IMG/VR virus record: IMGVR_UViG_3300006919_007379
Location: 1-46,667 of that record
DNA from: a virus
DNA length: 46,667 nucleotides
Direction: 5' to 3' (one strand)
Shown here: positions 1 to 6,913 of the stretch, piece by piece
How positions within the stretch are numbered: the stretch's first letter is position 1
Layout: each line of letters starts with the position of its first letter
The notes under the pieces: model-generated
Database searches by the model: none
The model's input: only the letters and a program-made list of their open reading frames with translations
What the model was told of the DNA's origin: nothing
Position numbers and translations under genes: made by a program

Positions 1-540
1 GAAAAAGCCGCTGAAACTAAAGTGGAGTTTGAGGAACTCGGTATTGATACTCAAGGCGTTGAATTGCTTGAGGTTGATGAAGCAGAAGTCAAAGTTGTGG
101 AACAACTAGACGAGCTTGATGAGGAACTTGCGGAAGATTTCTTGAATGTCGTTGACGGTGAAATCACCACGGAAGAAATCAAAAGCCTTGTGACTGACGA
201 AAACTTTGACAACATCTCTGACGATGCCAAAGTTGTTCTCGTCGCTGCCGTTAACGAAGCGGACGACGAAGTTAAGGCAGAGTTTGAAGAGACTGTAGAT
301 ATCTTTGACGACGAGGCTTTCAATGAATACATCGCTGAGGGTTCTGTGGTTGATACAGAAACTCGTCGTACTGTTGTTGCTGCCGCCGCAGCCGTGACTG
401 TAGCCACTGCTGCGACATCTGCTGGTCCTGCCGGTGGCGGCGGTGGCGGTCCTTCCGGTGGTGGCGGAGGAGGAGGCCCCGGAGGCGACTCCGGTGGAGG
501 TAAAGGTAAAAAGGGTAATTCTAGAAGAAGGTCTCGGTGA
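1..540 (+). CDS. Acidic probable virion protein with Gly-rich basic tail (5' partial)
   Basis: The frame is open from base 1, so the true start lies before the window; the GTG at 22 has no ribosome binding site and is internal. The visible 179 residues are very acidic and helical, rich in Glu, Asp and Val, followed by a short Ala/Val/Thr-rich hydrophobic stretch, a long glycine-rich run and a basic end (KGKKG then RRRSR). I do not recognise the family. Its position directly before small membrane proteins of the lysis type suggests it closes the tail/virion gene block, and the low-complexity C-terminus would fit a structural protein. The function is not determined. Confidence 0.7.
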   Translation, partial: EKAAETKVEFEELGIDTQGVELLEVDEAEVKVVEQLDELDEELAEDFLNVVDGEITTEEIKSLVTDENFDNISDDAKVVLVAAVNEADDEVKAEFEETVDIFDDEAFNEYIAEGSVVDTETRRTVVAAAAAVTVATAATSAGPAGGGGGGPSGGGGGGGPGGDSGGGKGKKGNSRRRSR

Positions 541-551
541 AAGGAGGCACC

Positions 552-773
552 ATGAAAAAAATAATCAAACTAGCAGTAGGGGCCGTCCGTCGTATGGGTA
601 GAGAAATGCTTTACCTCGGATGGACATTAGCAGGTACAGGGTTGGTGTTGATCACCTTGTCATCGACCACGTTACGTCAGGGAATATATATTTCTCTTGC
701 GGGTCTTGCACTGCATCTAATGGGTACTGTATTAGACTATGTAGATGATGAGAGAGAAAATGAAAGCAACTAA
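552..773 (+). CDS. Small two-helix membrane protein, possible holin partner
   Basis: A 73-residue protein with a basic amphipathic N-terminus and two hydrophobic segments (about residues 22-38 and 44-62), ending in an acidic tail. The start at 552 is chosen over the GTG at 537 because AAGGAGG lies at 541-547, five bases away. The 3' end overlaps the next gene, which also looks membrane-bound, so the two are probably translationally coupled. Small membrane proteins next to holins commonly act in lysis, but this one has no diagnostic motif and the assignment rests on context. Confidence 0.65.
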   Translation: MKKIIKLAVGAVRRMGREMLYLGWTLAGTGLVLITLSSTTLRQGIYISLAGLALHLMGTVLDYVDDERENESN

Positions 774-1014
774 TCAACTTGTGTGGAACACCTTGGGCCG
801 CATTGCGGCGGTGTTTGCAATGAATGCTATGGCTATTGTTGGTAGCTCTAGTCTTATTGGTGGTATTGATCCGTGGAAGGCTGCCGTTTTGGCAGGTGCT
901 ACCTCTGCTGCGACTGTTATTCAGAAGCTCGCCGCAGCGTATGCTGATGACGGAAAGATCACTGCCGATGAGATTGACGCTGCATTTAGCATGACCCAGC
1001 CCAAGAAAAGTTAA
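760..1014 (+). CDS. Holin-like membrane protein
   Basis: An 84-residue protein with a hydrophobic N-terminal helix (AAVFAMNAMAIVG), a GGIDPWKAAVLAG turn and a second hydrophobic helix with the VIQKLAAAYADD ending. This order resembles small actinophage holins of the r1t type, in which two helices flank a D-W-K turn. The ATG at 760 follows a GAGAG purine run; upstream ATGs at 745 and 748 are possible but worse placed. It overlaps the preceding gene by 14 bases. It probably acts in the inner membrane as a holin or antiholin together with the protein at 1118. Confidence 0.65.
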   Translation: MKATNQLVWNTLGRIAAVFAMNAMAIVGSSSLIGGIDPWKAAVLAGATSAATVIQKLAAAYADDGKITADEIDAAFSMTQPKKS

Positions 1015-1037
1015 CTAAAGTTTCTATAAAGGTTCTT

Positions 1038-1066
1038 TTGGGGGCATGACGACTGTATGGTACAAT
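1038..1066 (+). promoter_or_regulatory. Sigma70-like promoter for the holin gene
   Basis: TTGGGG (1038-1043), a 17-base spacer, then an extended -10 box TGG-TACAAT (TACAAT at 1061-1066). The expected start near 1073 leaves a leader of about 45 bases containing AAGGAG (1104-1109), 8 bases before the ATG at 1118. Confidence 0.6.
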
Positions 1067-1117
1067 ATTTAAGAGGCAAATAGCCTTTTAAGTATCCCCT
1101 AACAAGGAGAATTGTAA

Positions 1118-1315
1118 ATGGATATGAACATGTACAAGCAGGTTGCTGAACGTGCTGCTATGACATTCATTCAGGCTTTCGCTGCGATGTTTGTTGTTAC
1201 GGATATGTCATCAGCCAAGGGTGCTGCTGCCGCTGGCCTAGCTGCTGCCCTTTCAGTACTGAAGTCATTTGCCGCCACCAAAGTTGGCGACAAGTCATCC
1301 GCTTCACTCGTCTAA
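1118..1315 (+). CDS. Holin, r1t-type family
   Basis: A 65-residue protein: RAAMTFIQAFAAMFVV forms a first hydrophobic helix, a short polar turn follows, then GAAAAGLAAALSVLKSFAA forms a second, and the protein ends in VGDKSSASLV. This arrangement, especially AALSVLKSFAA followed by a GD-x-SASLV tail, is typical of the phage r1t holin family in actinophages. Holins oligomerise in the cytoplasmic membrane and time the release of endolysin. It has a good Shine-Dalgarno and its own promoter, so it may be expressed separately from the holin-like gene at 760. No endolysin is visible in this window. Confidence 0.8.
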   Translation: MDMNMYKQVAERAAMTFIQAFAAMFVVTDMSSAKGAAAAGLAAALSVLKSFAATKVGDKSSASLV

Positions 1316-1418
1316 GTTGTGTTAAGCATCGCTTGATCCAACTACAAGCGATACTGTAAACTAAGACTGTTGGGGGATGGCCTTTTGCTCCTTTTGTGTC
1401 AACCCACTAACAAGAAGA

Positions 1419-1450
1419 CCCCCGGTCACGATTGTGACTGGGGGTTTTTC
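1419..1450. terminator. Bidirectional intrinsic terminator
   Basis: CCCCCGGTCAC (1419-1429), loop GATT, GTGACTGGGGG (1434-1444; one G-T wobble pair), then TTTTTC on the plus strand. On the minus strand the following bases are also T-rich. It lies between the convergent holin gene and the gene at 1426-1731, and the TGA of the minus-strand gene (1428-1426) falls inside the stem. Confidence 0.85.
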
Positions 1451-1731
1451 TTTGCCCTACGACGCTTAGTAGGAATGTGCTTCAGTCTATCAGGAGTAAT
1501 CGATCTCCACTGGCCGTGGCCATGTGAGCCACCCCACAGGTCAATCCATTCACTAGCAGGCGTTAGGTTAGTGTTTACAACGTGGCGTTTGAAAACAAAC
1601 GTTCCACGCTCGCCTTTGATCTTGCACACATCGCCCTTGCCAAGTGTGATCTGACTAGAGATTTGATACTCTTCGCTAATGACCCATCCTTGAGGAGGGC
1701 CGACAGGTTGTTTACTTTTTTTCAAAGCCAT
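1426..1731 (-). CDS. Conserved small basic actinophage-type protein
   Basis: A 101-residue protein with a central beta-rich part (ITLGKGDVCKIKGERGTFVF) and an SEWIDLWGGSHGHGQWRSITPDRLK segment, then a basic tail rich in Arg/Lys. The pattern of a KGERG strand followed by E-W-I-D-x-x-GG and W-R-S-x-x-P-D-R is familiar from small hypothetical proteins of actinophages (I believe the DUF7246-type group, not verified). A Shine-Dalgarno AAGGAG lies just upstream of the ATG at 1731. It follows recA on the same strand but has its own promoter. The function is unknown; the basic tail would allow nucleic acid contact. Confidence 0.7.
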   Translation of the reverse strand: MALKKSKQPVGPPQGWVISEEYQISSQITLGKGDVCKIKGERGTFVFKRHVVNTNLTPASEWIDLWGGSHGHGQWRSITPDRLKHIPTKRRRAKKNPQSQS

Positions 1732-1755
1732 ATGCTTCTCCTTCTTTGCTCAGCA

Positions 1756-1784
1756 AGGATACTACATATGGTAGCGTTTGTCAA
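1756..1784 (-). promoter_or_regulatory. Sigma70-like promoter for the gene at 1731, overlapping the recA stop
   Basis: On the minus strand TTGACA (1784-1779), a 17-base spacer and TATCCT (1761-1756). The TGA stop of recA is part of the TTGACA box. The expected start near 1749 gives a short leader that keeps the AAGGAG ribosome binding site. Confidence 0.65.
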
Positions 1785-2755
1785 ATTGTTGCGTAGATGG
1801 TATCTGCGATTGTCTCTCGGATTTGCTCGTTTTCATCCAAGAAAGCTTTGGTATTGGCACGGCCCTGTCCAATGTTCTCGCCTTTGTAGGCGTACCATGC
1901 GCCCTTCTTGTCAAGGATACCCATCTCAGCAGCAATGTCCACGATGTCTCCGGTACGGCTGATTCCTTCACCGTATGCAATTTCAAACTCTGCCTGACGG
2001 AAAGGAGGAGCACACTTGTTCTTGACAACCTTGACTCGTGTCTTATTGCCAGATGCTTCGCCACCGTCCTTCAGCGTTTCGATACGACGAATGTCCATCC
2101 GAACTGACGCATAGAACTTGAGTGCCTTGCCGCCAGTGGTTACTTCAGGAGAACCGAACATGACACCAATTTTTTCACGCAACTGGTTAATCATGATAAG
2201 GGTTGTCTTAGAGTGATTAAGGTTAGCTACAATCTTTCGCATCGCCTGCGACATCAGACGAGCGTGCAGGCCAACGTGGCTGTCTCCCATTTCGCCTTCA
2301 ATCTCGGCACGAGGAGTGAGCGCAGCAACTGAGTCTACAACTACTACGTCTAGAGCGCCTGATTCAATCAGCTTGTTAGTAATGGTCAGGGCTTGCTCAC
2401 CTGTGTCTGGCTGTGCAACCAAAAGATTGTCAATGTCGCATCCGATTGCTTTAGCATACACAGGGTCTAGGGCGTGCTCCGCATCAATGAATGCACACTT
2501 GCCACCTTTCTTTTGGGCTTCTGCAATCACATGCAGGGCAATGGTTGTCTTGCCAGAAGACTCAGGTCCGTAGATTTCGGTGACTCGTCCACGAGGAACA
2601 CCTCCAACCCCTAGCGCCAAGTCAAGAGCGATAGAGCCGGTTGAAATCGTTTCAATTTGCATTGAAGCAGCGTCGCCTAGACGCATGATGCTTCCAGCGC
2701 CAAACTGCTTTTCAATTTGTCCTAGAGCATCTTCGAGAAGTTTATCTTTATCCAT
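1781..2755 (-). CDS. recA: RecA recombinase
   Basis: A full-length, compact RecA of 324 residues. It forms ATP-dependent filaments on single-stranded DNA for strand exchange and repair. Visible signatures are the Walker A loop GPESSGKT (residues 63-70), the [10 protein letters not shown] segment, VVVDSVAAL (Walker B), the L1/L2 regions including [10 protein letters not shown] and [21 protein letters not shown], and [11 protein letters not shown]. The acidic C-terminal extension found in many bacterial RecA proteins is short. The ATG at 2755 is the start because a perfectly spaced promoter places transcription initiation on it. It is divergent from the gene at 2812. Together with the Rad52-like and AddB-like genes it gives the phage its own recombination set. 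Confidence 0.97.
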   Translation of the reverse strand: MDKDKLLEDALGQIEKQFGAGSIMRLGDAASMQIETISTGSIALDLALGVGGVPRGRVTEIYGPESSGKTTIALHVIAEAQKKGGKCAFIDAEHALDPVYAKAIGCDIDNLLVAQPDTGEQALTITNKLIESGALDVVVVDSVAALTPRAEIEGEMGDSHVGLHARLMSQAMRKIVANLNHSKTTLIMINQLREKIGVMFGSPEVTTGGKALKFYASVRMDIRRIETLKDGGEASGNKTRVKVVKNKCAPPFRQAEFEIAYGEGISRTGDIVDIAAEMGILDKKGAWYAYKGENIGQGRANTKAFLDENEQIRETIADTIYATI

Positions 2756-2761
2756 GTTTGT

Positions 2762-2790
2762 ATTCTACGGTTTAGGTGGAACGAAGTCAA
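2762..2790 (-). promoter_or_regulatory. Leaderless promoter of recA
   Basis: On the minus strand TTGACT (2790-2785), 17 bases, TAGAAT (2767-2762), then 6 bases (ACAAAC) and the ATG at 2755. Initiation about 7 bases after the -10 box would coincide with the start codon; there is no Shine-Dalgarno. Confidence 0.8.
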
Positions 2791-2799
2791 GTGAGCGGA

Positions 2800-2805
2800 T
2801 AGAAT
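2800..2805 (+). promoter_or_regulatory. -10 box for a leaderless transcript starting at 2812
   Basis: TAGAAT at 2800-2805 followed by 6 bases and the ATG at 2812. The -35 position (2777-2782, TGGAAC) is a poor match. The element sits back to back with the recA promoter in a 56-base divergent gap, so the two promoters overlap. Confidence 0.5.
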
Positions 2806-2811
2806 AAACCT

Positions 2812-3165
2812 ATGAGTAAACGAGGCCCTAAGCGTACTGTCACTAACGCCGTGAAATTTGGCGAATACGGTAATACTATTTGGCATGTTGAGCTTGAGTG
2901 CTCTCACACAGTAGAGACTAAGCGCAAGCCTAAAGTTAATGAAGATAGACTTTGCTGTAAAGTTTGTGTTGCTCCGCCACCCCCTGCTGTCGTGGACCCA
3001 TTTGCGGATGTAGCGCCTTGGGTTGATTATGATCCGATGGATGAGCTGAAGATTAAAGCAACTTTGGCTTCTAAGGTTGGGGTCCCGCTAGACCAAGTTG
3101 AACTTGTAAACGGTACAGCGACAGTGTTTCTTGATGCACAACAACTAAGGAATATTTCAACATGA
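2812..3165 (+). CDS. Unknown protein with Cys/His putative zinc-binding N-terminal half
   Basis: A 117-residue protein. The first half contains the segment ELECSHTVE, then a basic loop and CCKVC at about residues 47-51, giving one Cys-x-His and a C-C-x-x-C cluster that could bind zinc. A Pro-rich linker follows and then an acidic, mostly helical second half. I do not recognise a named family; similar small proteins occur next to DNA metabolism genes in actinophages. It has no Shine-Dalgarno and a -10 box ends 6 bases before the ATG, so leaderless translation is expected. Its TGA overlaps the ATG of the next gene (ATGA), so the two are coupled. Confidence 0.65.
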   Translation: MSKRGPKRTVTNAVKFGEYGNTIWHVELECSHTVETKRKPKVNEDRLCCKVCVAPPPPAVVDPFADVAPWVDYDPMDELKIKATLASKVGVPLDQVELVNGTATVFLDAQQLRNIST

Positions 3166-3884
3166 CGGATTTTTTGACAGTTGAAGAAGACGAAGACTTT
3201 GCAACTTGGGAGCGTTTCAGAGATGCACCTGAAGTTCGTTGGGTGTTCAATAAGTTAGAAGTTGCGTTACATCAAGGATTAGAAGCAGGACCCGCTGGCT
3301 GCGCTCCACAATATGAAGGCTTTTACATTCACCGACCCGTCTACAACCTTTTTGGTATGGGCATTGGTGCAACGAAGTTTTTGTATCTTTCCCAAATGGA
3401 AGAAGACTTTTTAAACAATGCCGTGGTCCCTCCCGGTAGTTTTTGGTGCGAGTGGCTAGATGGCCCACACCTTTCTATTGACTTTCAAAAAGATTCTGAA
3501 GGTGGCTGGCATACCGTATCAGCATGGGAAGGGTTTCATTCAAGCGACGAGAACTTGACTAGGTTTAGTCATTGGGAAAGACTACCTGAAACAGATGTTT
3601 CTGATATTCATGAGTGCTCCCATTTTATCAACCTTGTTGACTTACCTGTCAACGGTATCAACATCGAAACTCGGTCAGGGTTTATTACTGAAATTCATTT
3701 ACGTCACGGTAATGATCCATTTGAGGACCTTCCTGTCGGTACACGCATTACGCCCGTTTGGCAAGACATGGACATTCCTGCAGGCGGTGTTTTCATGCCG
3801 AACCTACACGAAGACCTAGAGAAGTACTCGGCCCACGGTCACCTGTCTGACGTTCGTCGTGGGTTTGTTATAGACGTACCTTAA
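3162..3884 (+). CDS. Conserved phage hypothetical protein
   Basis: A 240-residue soluble protein without membrane segments. Notable segments are FNKLEVALHQGLEAGPAG near residue 30, the FYIHRPVYNLFGMGIGA strand-turn element near residue 54, the tryptophan-rich GSFWCEWLDGPHLSIDF near residue 93, and VDLPVNGINIETRSGFITEIHLRHGNDP in the last third. The alternating strand pattern suggests an alpha/beta enzyme-like fold, but I see no diagnostic catalytic motif and cannot name the family. It is translationally coupled (ATGA) to the Cys/His protein upstream and its end faces the DUF3307 gene with only 9 bases between, without a visible terminator. Confidence 0.7.
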   Translation: MTDFLTVEEDEDFATWERFRDAPEVRWVFNKLEVALHQGLEAGPAGCAPQYEGFYIHRPVYNLFGMGIGATKFLYLSQMEEDFLNNAVVPPGSFWCEWLDGPHLSIDFQKDSEGGWHTVSAWEGFHSSDENLTRFSHWERLPETDVSDIHECSHFINLVDLPVNGINIETRSGFITEIHLRHGNDPFEDLPVGTRITPVWQDMDIPAGGVFMPNLHEDLEKYSAHGHLSDVRRGFVIDVP

Positions 3885-3893
3885 AAAATAAAT

Positions 3894-4226
3894 CTAGGCT
3901 ATTAGCAGAAGATAAAGCACTATTTGTAAATAGTGGAGTGCTTGGTCAGGGTAAACATGCCAGTAAGGTTTGGGCTTTCCAGTTTTCCACGGAAGAAACT
4001 GGTAGAAGAATGCGTCTGTTAGCCAGTGCCCTACAGCAAAGTACGCAAATATCCAAGGCGTGACTGTATCTCCCAACCAATACAGGGTAGCGCATACAAC
4101 TCCTGTGTATACCATAACGTGTTCAAAAATTGCAAACAGTCGCTTTGACTTTAACTTTATCAACCAGTCTGGTTGAAGCGCAACATCGGCAAAATGATGT
4201 GCCGCTAGTAACCATATTAGTCGCAT
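3894..4226 (-). CDS. DUF3307-like integral membrane protein
   Basis: A 110-residue protein, almost wholly hydrophobic, with three or four helices. The N-terminal AAHHFADVALQPDWLIKLKSK, the mid-chain EHVMVYTG and the later GHWLTDAFFYQF place conserved His and Asp residues in the way known for DUF3307 proteins, whose biochemical role is unknown. It begins inside the 3' end of the cytidylyltransferase gene (10-base overlap) and so is the last gene of a three-gene minus-strand operon with LicD-like and cytidylyltransferase genes. A role at the host envelope is plausible from that context. Confidence 0.7.
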   Translation of the reverse strand: MRLIWLLAAHHFADVALQPDWLIKLKSKRLFAIFEHVMVYTGVVCATLYWLGDTVTPWIFAYFAVGHWLTDAFFYQFLPWKTGKPKPYWHVYPDQALHYLQIVLYLLLIA

Positions 4227-4636
4227 AGTAGTTCATTTCTTATCTGAGTGCTGCTAATTCCTGCTGTGTACTCCGTAAATTCAATAGGTATTCCTAGTTC
4301 AAGAATTGTTTCTTTTCCTGGGAAATCATAGTTGTCATTCCCTCGAATGAAAATAAACTCGTGGTCTGGATAGGCATCAAAAGCTTCTTTGAAAGATGCG
4401 CTTGGGTCATCTGTGTAGGTGACAAGTACATTGTCAACCAAACCCGTTATTTTTAGGTTGTTCTTTCTGTGATCTAGTGTTTGGATTGGTATTTTGCCTT
4501 TAATGCTCCAACAAGATTCGTCGGAGTGTAAAACTACAACTACAACATCAGCACTAGCTTTCATGTGCTTTAAAAGTTTGATGTGTCCCTCATGACACAA
4601 GTCCATTATTGCTGCAGTGAGTGCTACTTTAGCCAT
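4217..4636 (-). CDS. Cytidylyltransferase-like nucleotidyltransferase (GCT/TagD type)
   Basis: A 139-residue single-domain nucleotidyltransferase of the HxGH superfamily. The HEGH motif is at residues 15-18 and the ISSTQIR motif at 127-133; both bind the nucleotide in glycerol-3-phosphate, choline-phosphate or ethanolamine-phosphate cytidylyltransferases. The reaction expected is CTP plus a phospho-alcohol giving a CDP-alcohol and pyrophosphate. The RGNDNYD segment near residue 100 is also typical. The gene overlaps the LicD-like gene by 13 bases, which strongly suggests that the CDP-alcohol made here is the donor for that transferase. The substrate cannot be read from sequence; ADP-heptose or other nucleotide-sugar synthesis is an alternative. 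Confidence 0.85.
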   Translation of the reverse strand: MAKVALTAAIMDLCHEGHIKLLKHMKASADVVVVVLHSDESCWSIKGKIPIQTLDHRKNNLKITGLVDNVLVTYTDDPSASFKEAFDAYPDHEFIFIRGNDNYDFPGKETILELGIPIEFTEYTAGISSTQIRNELLCD

Positions 4637-5157
4637 TTAGTCTTGCCTCCTCTTTGAGGGATGCGCCACGTGTCATACCAATCAGTTAAATAACCATCAA
4701 TATCGTTAGGCACGCTAAATTCGTGACCTAAATAATTTTTGGTTGATAGGGGAGAGACTAGGTGCTTTGGTCTGATTAGATGACCGTCTTCTTTAATATT
4801 TATTAAAAGTTCAGTATCTGTTGGGTGCGGCCACCAATGAAGCACGTCAAAAACTATGTTTGTGTCCTTATGTACATACGCTGCTTGCATCGGCCTGTCG
4901 CCATCACTGACAACTCTTCCTGCAAAGAACTCTTCTTCTGGTAGTCGTGCTTTATCCCAGTAACCCATAACAGCAATGTCTAGATCGGTGTCATGGGGAA
5001 TGAACTCGTTGTCTCTTTCTAGCCCCAGCAACGTTCCTGCAGACAGCCAGTAGTCATCTAAAAACTCAAGTCCACGAAGCAAAACTTCCATGACTGGCTT
5101 GCCCTTTAGGGGCTGTAAAGTGTGTTGTTGCCATTCTAGTTTGATGTTTTCATACAT
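4624..5157 (-). CDS. LicD-like phosphotransferase / nucleotidyltransferase-fold protein
   Basis: A 177-residue protein with the signature WLSAGTLLGLER (about residues 37-48) followed by HDTDLD (55-60), matching the GTLLG...R...IPHDxDxD pattern of the LicD/fukutin family, whose members transfer phosphocholine or related phospho-alcohols to cell-surface glycans. The paired aspartates would bind the metal. It is the first gene of the minus-strand operon and is followed by a cytidylyltransferase that could supply a CDP-activated donor. The gene is shorter than many LicD proteins. A leaderless start is predicted at 5157. In a phage this pair could remodel host surface polymers or decorate virion glycans; which of these is not determined. 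Confidence 0.8.
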   Translation of the reverse strand: MYENIKLEWQQHTLQPLKGKPVMEVLLRGLEFLDDYWLSAGTLLGLERDNEFIPHDTDLDIAVMGYWDKARLPEEEFFAGRVVSDGDRPMQAAYVHKDTNIVFDVLHWWPHPTDTELLINIKEDGHLIRPKHLVSPLSTKNYLGHEFSVPNDIDGYLTDWYDTWRIPQRGGKTKWLK

Positions 5158-5163
5158 GCGTTT

Positions 5164-5169
5164 ATCCTA
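5164..5169 (-). promoter_or_regulatory. -10 box for a leaderless licD-like transcript
   Basis: On the minus strand TAGGAT (5169-5164), then 6 bases (AAACGC), then the ATG at 5157. No good -35 match is seen 17 bases upstream. Confidence 0.5.
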
Positions 5170-5662
5170 CTCGTTTTTGGCAGCGTTTTCCCTCCCTTTC
5201 GTGTGGTAGTTGACGCTAACGCACGAGAGGCTGGGACGAACCCAATTGGTTTATTCAAGGCTGTTCACTTCATGGACCCCAAGCACCGCCTATCTTTTTC
5301 AGCGATGCCCACTCTCCCTAGATATGGCTCTAGTAGCCCGTGTGCCGGAACCGCATGGGCGTTTGCTTGTTCCGAACCTGTTCCTCAAGGCTTGATGTTC
5401 TCCGTGCAGTGACTGGCATCTCGTCAAGGATGTGTGTCCAGTTTATCGTGCGATTCAGATCGTTCCTCTTTGGGCAGGCGTGCCCTCTTGTTTCTTAAGT
5501 GTTAGTACCAGTTGCGTAACGAGTGTAACCCACCGGTCCTTCAGTGAACGTTTATGTCATCGGGATTACCCGGCTGCAGTCTTGTGGCAGTGTGCTCCTT
5601 GTGTAGTAGTTTGTGAGTATGCTACTGGCTTCGACGGCGCAGGTCAAGGGGTAGGTTTTGGC
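5170..5662. other. Long gene-free divergent region, possible structured RNA or control region
   Basis: Between the divergent licD-like and whiB genes lie 568 bases (5158-5725) without a credible protein: the open frames there are short, lack ribosome binding sites and have a composition unlike the phage genes. The region contains several local hairpins: GGGCA/TGCCC at 5472-5485, CGGG/CCCG at 5561-5572 and GTCAAGG/CCTTGAC at 5643-5675. A stretch CTGGCTTCGACGG (5625-5637) resembles the start of tmRNA, but no matching T-arm or acceptor end is present. An untranslated RNA, a replication origin or a regulatory region are the main options. Confidence 0.5.
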
Positions 5663-5691
5663 TTGTCTCCTTGACGGGTGACAGGTATGAT
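5663..5691 (+). promoter_or_regulatory. Candidate promoter for the whiB operon
   Basis: TTGTCT (5663-5668), 17 bases, TATGAT (5686-5691). Initiation near 5698 leaves about 28 bases of leader containing TTAAGGAG before the ATG at 5726. A second TATAAT at 5709-5714 lies closer to the gene but would remove the ribosome binding site. Confidence 0.5.
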
Positions 5692-5725
5692 ATTACACGT
5701 ATGTTGTTTATAATTAAGGAGATTT

Positions 5726-5950
5726 ATGATTAAACTTTCTAGCCCTGAGTGGTTTGAGAGTGCGCCGTGTCGGGGTAATGACCGAACGTTTTTTTCGAGC
5801 AAGCCGTCGCAACGCAAGAGCGCCGTTAAGGTTTGTGCAGGTTGTACCGCTTCTGCTAAGTGCTTAGATTTTGCAGTCACGAATAAAATCACGATTGGTG
5901 TGTGGGGTGGTAAGACCGGGCCAGAGTTGGACAGGTTAGTTAATTCATGA
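5726..5950 (+). CDS. whiB: WhiB-family Fe-S transcription regulator
   Basis: A 74-residue WhiB-like (Wbl) protein. Four cysteines, C15, C37, C40 and C46, give the family pattern C-x(n)-CxxC-x5-C that binds a [4Fe-4S] cluster, followed by the GVWGG turn at 58-62 and a short basic/acidic tail. Wbl proteins are confined to Actinobacteria and their phages and act on transcription, several through the principal sigma factor. The C-terminal DNA-binding arm is short. TTAAGGAG precedes the ATG. It is the first gene of the rightward early operon, so it may reprogramme host transcription or control the phage early genes, as WhiB-like proteins of other actinophages have been shown to do. Confidence 0.93.
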   Translation: MIKLSSPEWFESAPCRGNDRTFFSSKPSQRKSAVKVCAGCTASAKCLDFAVTNKITIGVWGGKTGPELDRLVNS

Positions 5951-6339
5951 TTTATGATTGGGCTGATGAGTTTGACAGTGATGTGTTAGCAGTTGTTAAA
6001 CGTGGGCAGATTGAGGTCACGTTCTTGACTGCTCCACGTGGTGCTATTAATGATAAAGACTACGATCTGGTAATGTGGAAAAAGAAAGAGATGCAGATTG
6101 TTGTGGCGCAAGAGTATTTAGATGACTATGTGGATGAAGCGATTGCTTCTGAGATAGCATCCACGGTAAGAGAACGTTATGATTCTGATGAGCCTGCGGA
6201 TGTGCGGGAGATGGCGATCAAGTTGTTGGCTAAGGAGCTTGATGCAATATTGAATGATGTTATATTTGTGTACTCAAATGATCCTGATGAGGTCAGTTTT
6301 GAGTCTGCGTTGAAGCGTTTACTAGATGATGAGGCTTGA
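5947..6339 (+). CDS. Unknown acidic protein
   Basis: A 130-residue, acidic, mostly helical protein starting by ATGA overlap with whiB. The N-terminal part has alternating strands (DVLAVVKRGQIEVTFLTAP); the rest is helical, with an ASEIASTVRERYDSDEPADVREMAIKLL segment. No family is recognised. Its TGA is embedded in the -35 box of the promoter for the next gene. Confidence 0.6.
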   Translation: MIYDWADEFDSDVLAVVKRGQIEVTFLTAPRGAINDKDYDLVMWKKKEMQIVVAQEYLDDYVDEAIASEIASTVRERYDSDEPADVREMAIKLLAKELDAILNDVIFVYSNDPDEVSFESALKRLLDDEA

Positions 6340-6364
6340 CTACTGCAGTTGTTTTGGGTAGTCT
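6336..6364 (+). promoter_or_regulatory. Promoter for the recombination operon
   Basis: TTGACT (6336-6341), 17 bases, TAGTCT (6359-6364). Predicted initiation near 6371, leader of about 24 bases with TTAAGGAG before the ATG at 6395. The TGA stop of the upstream gene is inside the -35 hexamer. Confidence 0.7.
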
Positions 6365-6394
6365 ATGGTTGATACTATTTATTAAGGAGACATA

Positions 6395-6913
6395 ATGTCA
6401 GTATTAGAAAATCCGACTGCATCTTTGAAGTCAGTTTATACGGCGCTTCGTTCAGTTGAGCGTGACATACTAGAGATGAAAGACACCTCAAATTTGGATT
6501 ATGCGTCTGTTGAAGAGACGATGCAGTTGGCGAGTGATATGCATTTGGTTAAGTCGTACACGACTGAGTTGTTTAATGAGCTTCAGTCTATGATTACGGA
6601 GCAGCTTGGTAATGTTCCTGTTCCTGTTCAAGTTGATGGGGCGACTGTTGAGATTAAGGCAGGTTCACCTCGTAAGACATGGGATCATAAGTCATTGATT
6701 GAAGATGTAAGTAAGCGTATTGTTGACAGCAGTGTCGATATGAGTACCGGTGAAATTGTGAAGACTCCCACGGATATGATTCGTGAGGCGTTGGAGTTTG
6801 CCGGTATTTCGTATTGGAAGGTTTCTAAGTTGAAGGACCTTCATTTGGATGCAGATGATTACTGTGAAGTTGGCGAAGCTAAGAAGAGTCTAGTTATTAG
6901 GAGAGACAAGTGA
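6395..6913 (+). CDS. Unknown protein preceding the Rad52-like gene
   Basis: A 172-residue protein with a helical, possibly coiled-coil N-terminal half (VYTALRSVERDILEM and later KSYTTELFNELQSMITEQL), a strand-rich part (VPVQVDGATVEIKAGSPRKTW) and a C-terminal EFAGISYWKVSKLKDLHLD segment. It has a strong Shine-Dalgarno. Genes of this type sit next to single-strand annealing proteins in actinophage replication regions, so a recombination or replication accessory role is possible, but I recognise no defined domain. Confidence 0.6.
   Translation: MSVLENPTASLKSVYTALRSVERDILEMKDTSNLDYASVEETMQLASDMHLVKSYTTELFNELQSMITEQLGNVPVPVQVDGATVEIKAGSPRKTWDHKSLIEDVSKRIVDSSVDMSTGEIVKTPTDMIREALEFAGISYWKVSKLKDLHLDADDYCEVGEAKKSLVIRRDK

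Noticed and set aside
5203-5674. Open frames of 60-80 codons in the divergent region
   Set aside because: No ribosome binding sites, odd amino acid composition and no match to known small phage proteins.
5600-5725. tmRNA-like start CTGGCTTCGACGG
   Set aside because: No tag frame, T-arm or CCA-type acceptor end is found at a suitable distance, and the whiB gene begins within 100 bases; no matching acceptor piece lies upstream either.
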